A DNA stretch of 5,803 bases, from NCBI GenBank assembly GCA_022571175.1, contig JACZYI010000125.1, positions 1-5,803 of the forward strand, written 5' to 3'. Position 1 is the first letter of the stretch. Each line of letters starts with the position of its first letter. The DNA is from Pseudomonadota bacterium. GTDB lineage: Bacteria > Pseudomonadota > Alphaproteobacteria > Sphingomonadales > SMXR01. The notes below the pieces were generated by a model. That model made no database searches and had not been told where the DNA came from. It worked only from the letters and a program-made list of their open reading frames with translations. Positions 4,401 to 5,803 of this stretch are shown one piece after another. The translations under genes were made by a program, and so were the position numbers.

Positions 4401-5027
4401 ATGAAAAAACCCTATTCAAGCATGGACCGAAGACAAATCCTTAAAGGCGCTGGCGCTGTAGCCCTTGGCGGGGCTGTAGCTTTATGTGCAAACGTGGTTG
4501 CCACCAAAGAGGCAATTGATGATTTTCACCCGGCCCAATGGTGGGTAGATGCGTGCAGTGTGGGCCTGCTGGCCTTTATCGACAGCCAGTCGATCAACAA
4601 CGAGACGGTGCTGGGTTTCCATATGGAGTTCGCGACCTATGATGATTGGGCGCCACTGGTTGCGGTCGTCAATGATGATTCACCGCTGCAAAAGCAGAAC
4701 CGCGAGACATTGAAAGGCTGGATCGAAGAAAACCGGGACTTCTGTGTGCCGGTAATGCGCTGGATTCTGGAACAAAGGCGTAATCCAGCCCGCGAACCGA
4801 TCCGCAGCGAAATGGAGACATATCAAGCTTATCTGAGTCAGGAAATGCGCAACGTGACCTATATGCTTGGCAATTATATCGAGGATCAAAACGGCATAGA
4901 AAGGGCTTCCGTATCCGCTTTGACGCCAGCCAATCATCTTAACCTTGATGCAGCTGGAGAGCGCTGTTTGCCGGTATTGTCGGTACTCGGTCTTCTGGAC
5001 GGCGAGAATCAGGGGATACCACTATGA
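4401..5027 (+). CDS. Twin-arginine-signal protein of unknown function
   Basis: The 208-residue product has a Tat-type leader: n-region MKKPYSSM, the twin-arginine motif DRRQILKG (R10-R11), then a mild hydrophobic stretch GAGAVALGGAVALCANVVA and a possible cleavage site near A34. It should therefore be exported folded or membrane-anchored; C29 is not in a standard lipobox. The mature part, about 170 residues, is rich in Trp, Glu and Asn (HPAQWWVDACSVGLLAFIDS, DDWAPLVAVVNDDSPL, WIEENRDFCVPVMRWILEQ). I see no cofactor site or catalytic motif, so why Tat export would be needed is unclear. I chose ATG 4401 rather than the upstream ATG 4326 because GGAG at 4390-4393 lies 7 nt before it and because it begins right after the previous stop. 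The alternative is an N-terminal anchor that only resembles a Tat signal. Confidence 0.65.
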   Translation: MKKPYSSMDRRQILKGAGAVALGGAVALCANVVATKEAIDDFHPAQWWVDACSVGLLAFIDSQSINNETVLGFHMEFATYDDWAPLVAVVNDDSPLQKQNRETLKGWIEENRDFCVPVMRWILEQRRNPAREPIRSEMETYQAYLSQEMRNVTYMLGNYIEDQNGIERASVSALTPANHLNLDAAGERCLPVLSVLGLLDGENQGIPL

Positions 5028-5293
5028 AGGACCAGGATATGATTATGGAGATGTACCACAAGGCCAACGAGCTTGAAAAAGGCTGGCAGGGCCAGGATGA
5101 GGACATTGACGAGGCTATAGGCAAGCAGTGGATTGATCTGCAGCGGGCCATCCTCTGCACCCTGCCTAGAACGCCAGCAGGTGCGGCAGCAAAGCTGCGT
5201 GTCGCATTTAGAAGTTTTGATGAAGGCGAATTGACAGGCGTGCCAGAGAGGTTGGCCCTCCGTCAGGTTTGGGAATATCTGGAATCAATTTAG
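5024..5293 (+). CDS. Small helical protein of unknown function, last gene of operon
   Basis: The 89-residue product starts at an ATGA overlap with the preceding stop, the classic sign of coupled translation. It is charged and helical: MIMEMYHKANELEKGW, then DEDIDEAIGKQWIDLQRAIL, then a TPAGAAAKLRVAFRSFDEGE segment. The 'T-P-A-G-x-A-A-K' pattern recalls short proteins from alphaproteobacterial islands in which a similar T-x-x-G-x-x-A-K-x-R segment follows an acidic helix, but I cannot name the family or a function. It has no signal peptide. The operon appears to end here; I see no convincing terminator hairpin in the following 131 bp. Confidence 0.65.
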   Translation: MKDQDMIMEMYHKANELEKGWQGQDEDIDEAIGKQWIDLQRAILCTLPRTPAGAAAKLRVAFRSFDEGELTGVPERLALRQVWEYLESI

Positions 5294-5424
5294 AAATTCC
5301 CCTGCTGTAAAGAGGCGACAGAGAACGGTGTTAAGGGCCTACCTGAGTCGCTTCCAGTAGTTTTTGCGCATATGTCCCTGCATGCCATGCATTTCTCGAC
5401 TCGCATAGCATCAGGTGACACTAT

Positions 5425-5803
5425 GTGCGGATGGGGAAATTTTTTCAGACAGTTGCAGCGTCATTTACAATTATTGTCCTTGTCCAAGCATTGCTGATAT
5501 ACTTGGCAACAATAGGAATATTTCCCGCGATATGGATCGCGGATATGTTTGGGATGTTGGAAGATGGCATCACTTCCTATCCTGCGGCCACACTAATCAT
5601 TTTAGGGACTGCGGGATTTATGGGTCTGTTTGTGGGGCCTTGGATTTGGAAATTGGGCAACAGGTTCAAACCTTCCAAAGGCGACCACGATGCAGAAGTT
5701 AACAACAAATCGGACGTATTTCTTGTAGAAGCCTTTTACTATGCCGCCTGCGGGGATTGGGATATGCCGGAAAGGCATGACTGCCTGGACAAATGGCCGG
5801 ATG
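5425..5803 (+). CDS. Membrane protein, N-terminal part only (runs off the window)
   Basis: The frame is open from GTG 5425 (or ATG 5431, two residues later) to the window end, giving 126 residues. I prefer GTG 5425 because AGGTGA at 5413-5418 lies 6 nt upstream. The first hydrophobic stretch is long (about residues 10-41: TVAASFTIIVLVQALLIYLA and on to AIWIADMF). The second is at about 54-74 (AATLIILGTAGFMGLFVGPW). A soluble part follows that starts KLGNRFKPSKGDHDAEVNNK and continues with AFYYAACGDWDMPERHDCLD. The fold and function are unknown. It lies 131 bp after the preceding operon in the same direction, so it may have its own promoter, though I do not see a clear one. Confidence 0.65.
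   Translation, partial: MRMGKFFQTVAASFTIIVLVQALLIYLATIGIFPAIWIADMFGMLEDGITSYPAATLIILGTAGFMGLFVGPWIWKLGNRFKPSKGDHDAEVNNKSDVFLVEAFYYAACGDWDMPERHDCLDKWPD

Noticed and set aside
5415..5702. Plus-strand 95-codon frame in the last gene
   Set aside because: It is Cys-rich with no domain and is out of frame with the hydrophobic, membrane-type frame from 5425 that stays open to the window end.

Overview
The window looks like accessory DNA from an alphaproteobacterium, probably a marine or aquatic one. The clues are the style of the small HTH repressor (TPRQCKAARALLGWSQEDLA near its start, IPENGGGPGVRL at its end), a secreted protein of a kind I associate with alphaproteobacteria (YMIGN, SVHSRHTII and SQYYGIC strings), an autotransporter tail, and mid-range GC with AT-rich islands. 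No housekeeping gene is visible, and I cannot name a species.

Left part (1-1463), phage-derived. It holds the C-terminal end of a gene that may encode a virion protein, a small membrane protein on the opposite strand, a terminase-small-subunit-like protein and a DUF5681-type protein. No terminase large subunit follows, so this looks like a decayed or rearranged prophage end.

Middle (1464-2223), non-coding and broken. The standout is a tandem array at 1573-1857 of seven short hairpin units, mostly 45 bp apart. In each unit a 5' arm can pair with either of two near-identical 3' arms that start exactly 11 nt apart. The arm sequence differs between units, but all copies inside a unit change together. 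I know no named element with this design. Next to it, on the minus strand, is an 81-residue remnant of an autotransporter beta-barrel C-terminus, cut off at an oligo-T junction.

Centre (2224-3599). An AT-rich gene for a two-helix membrane protein of unknown function lies on the minus strand. It is followed by 281 bp without a gene that contains the anticodon arm of a tRNA-Ser(GCU), probably a tRNA remnant or an integration scar, and then by a small secreted protein gene.

Right part (3618-5803). An XRE-type repressor is divergently transcribed from a tight four-gene operon of unknown function. The operon has a sigma70-like promoter, a 5' leader with a long hairpin and a strong ribosome binding site. 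It encodes a 68-residue protein, an acidic-tailed protein, a protein with a twin-arginine signal and an 89-residue protein; their overlaps or near-zero gaps suggest translational coupling. The window ends inside a membrane protein gene.

Overall this reads as a mosaic of phage remnants, a broken surface-protein gene, a tRNA scar and small cargo modules, with the hairpin array as the least explained element.
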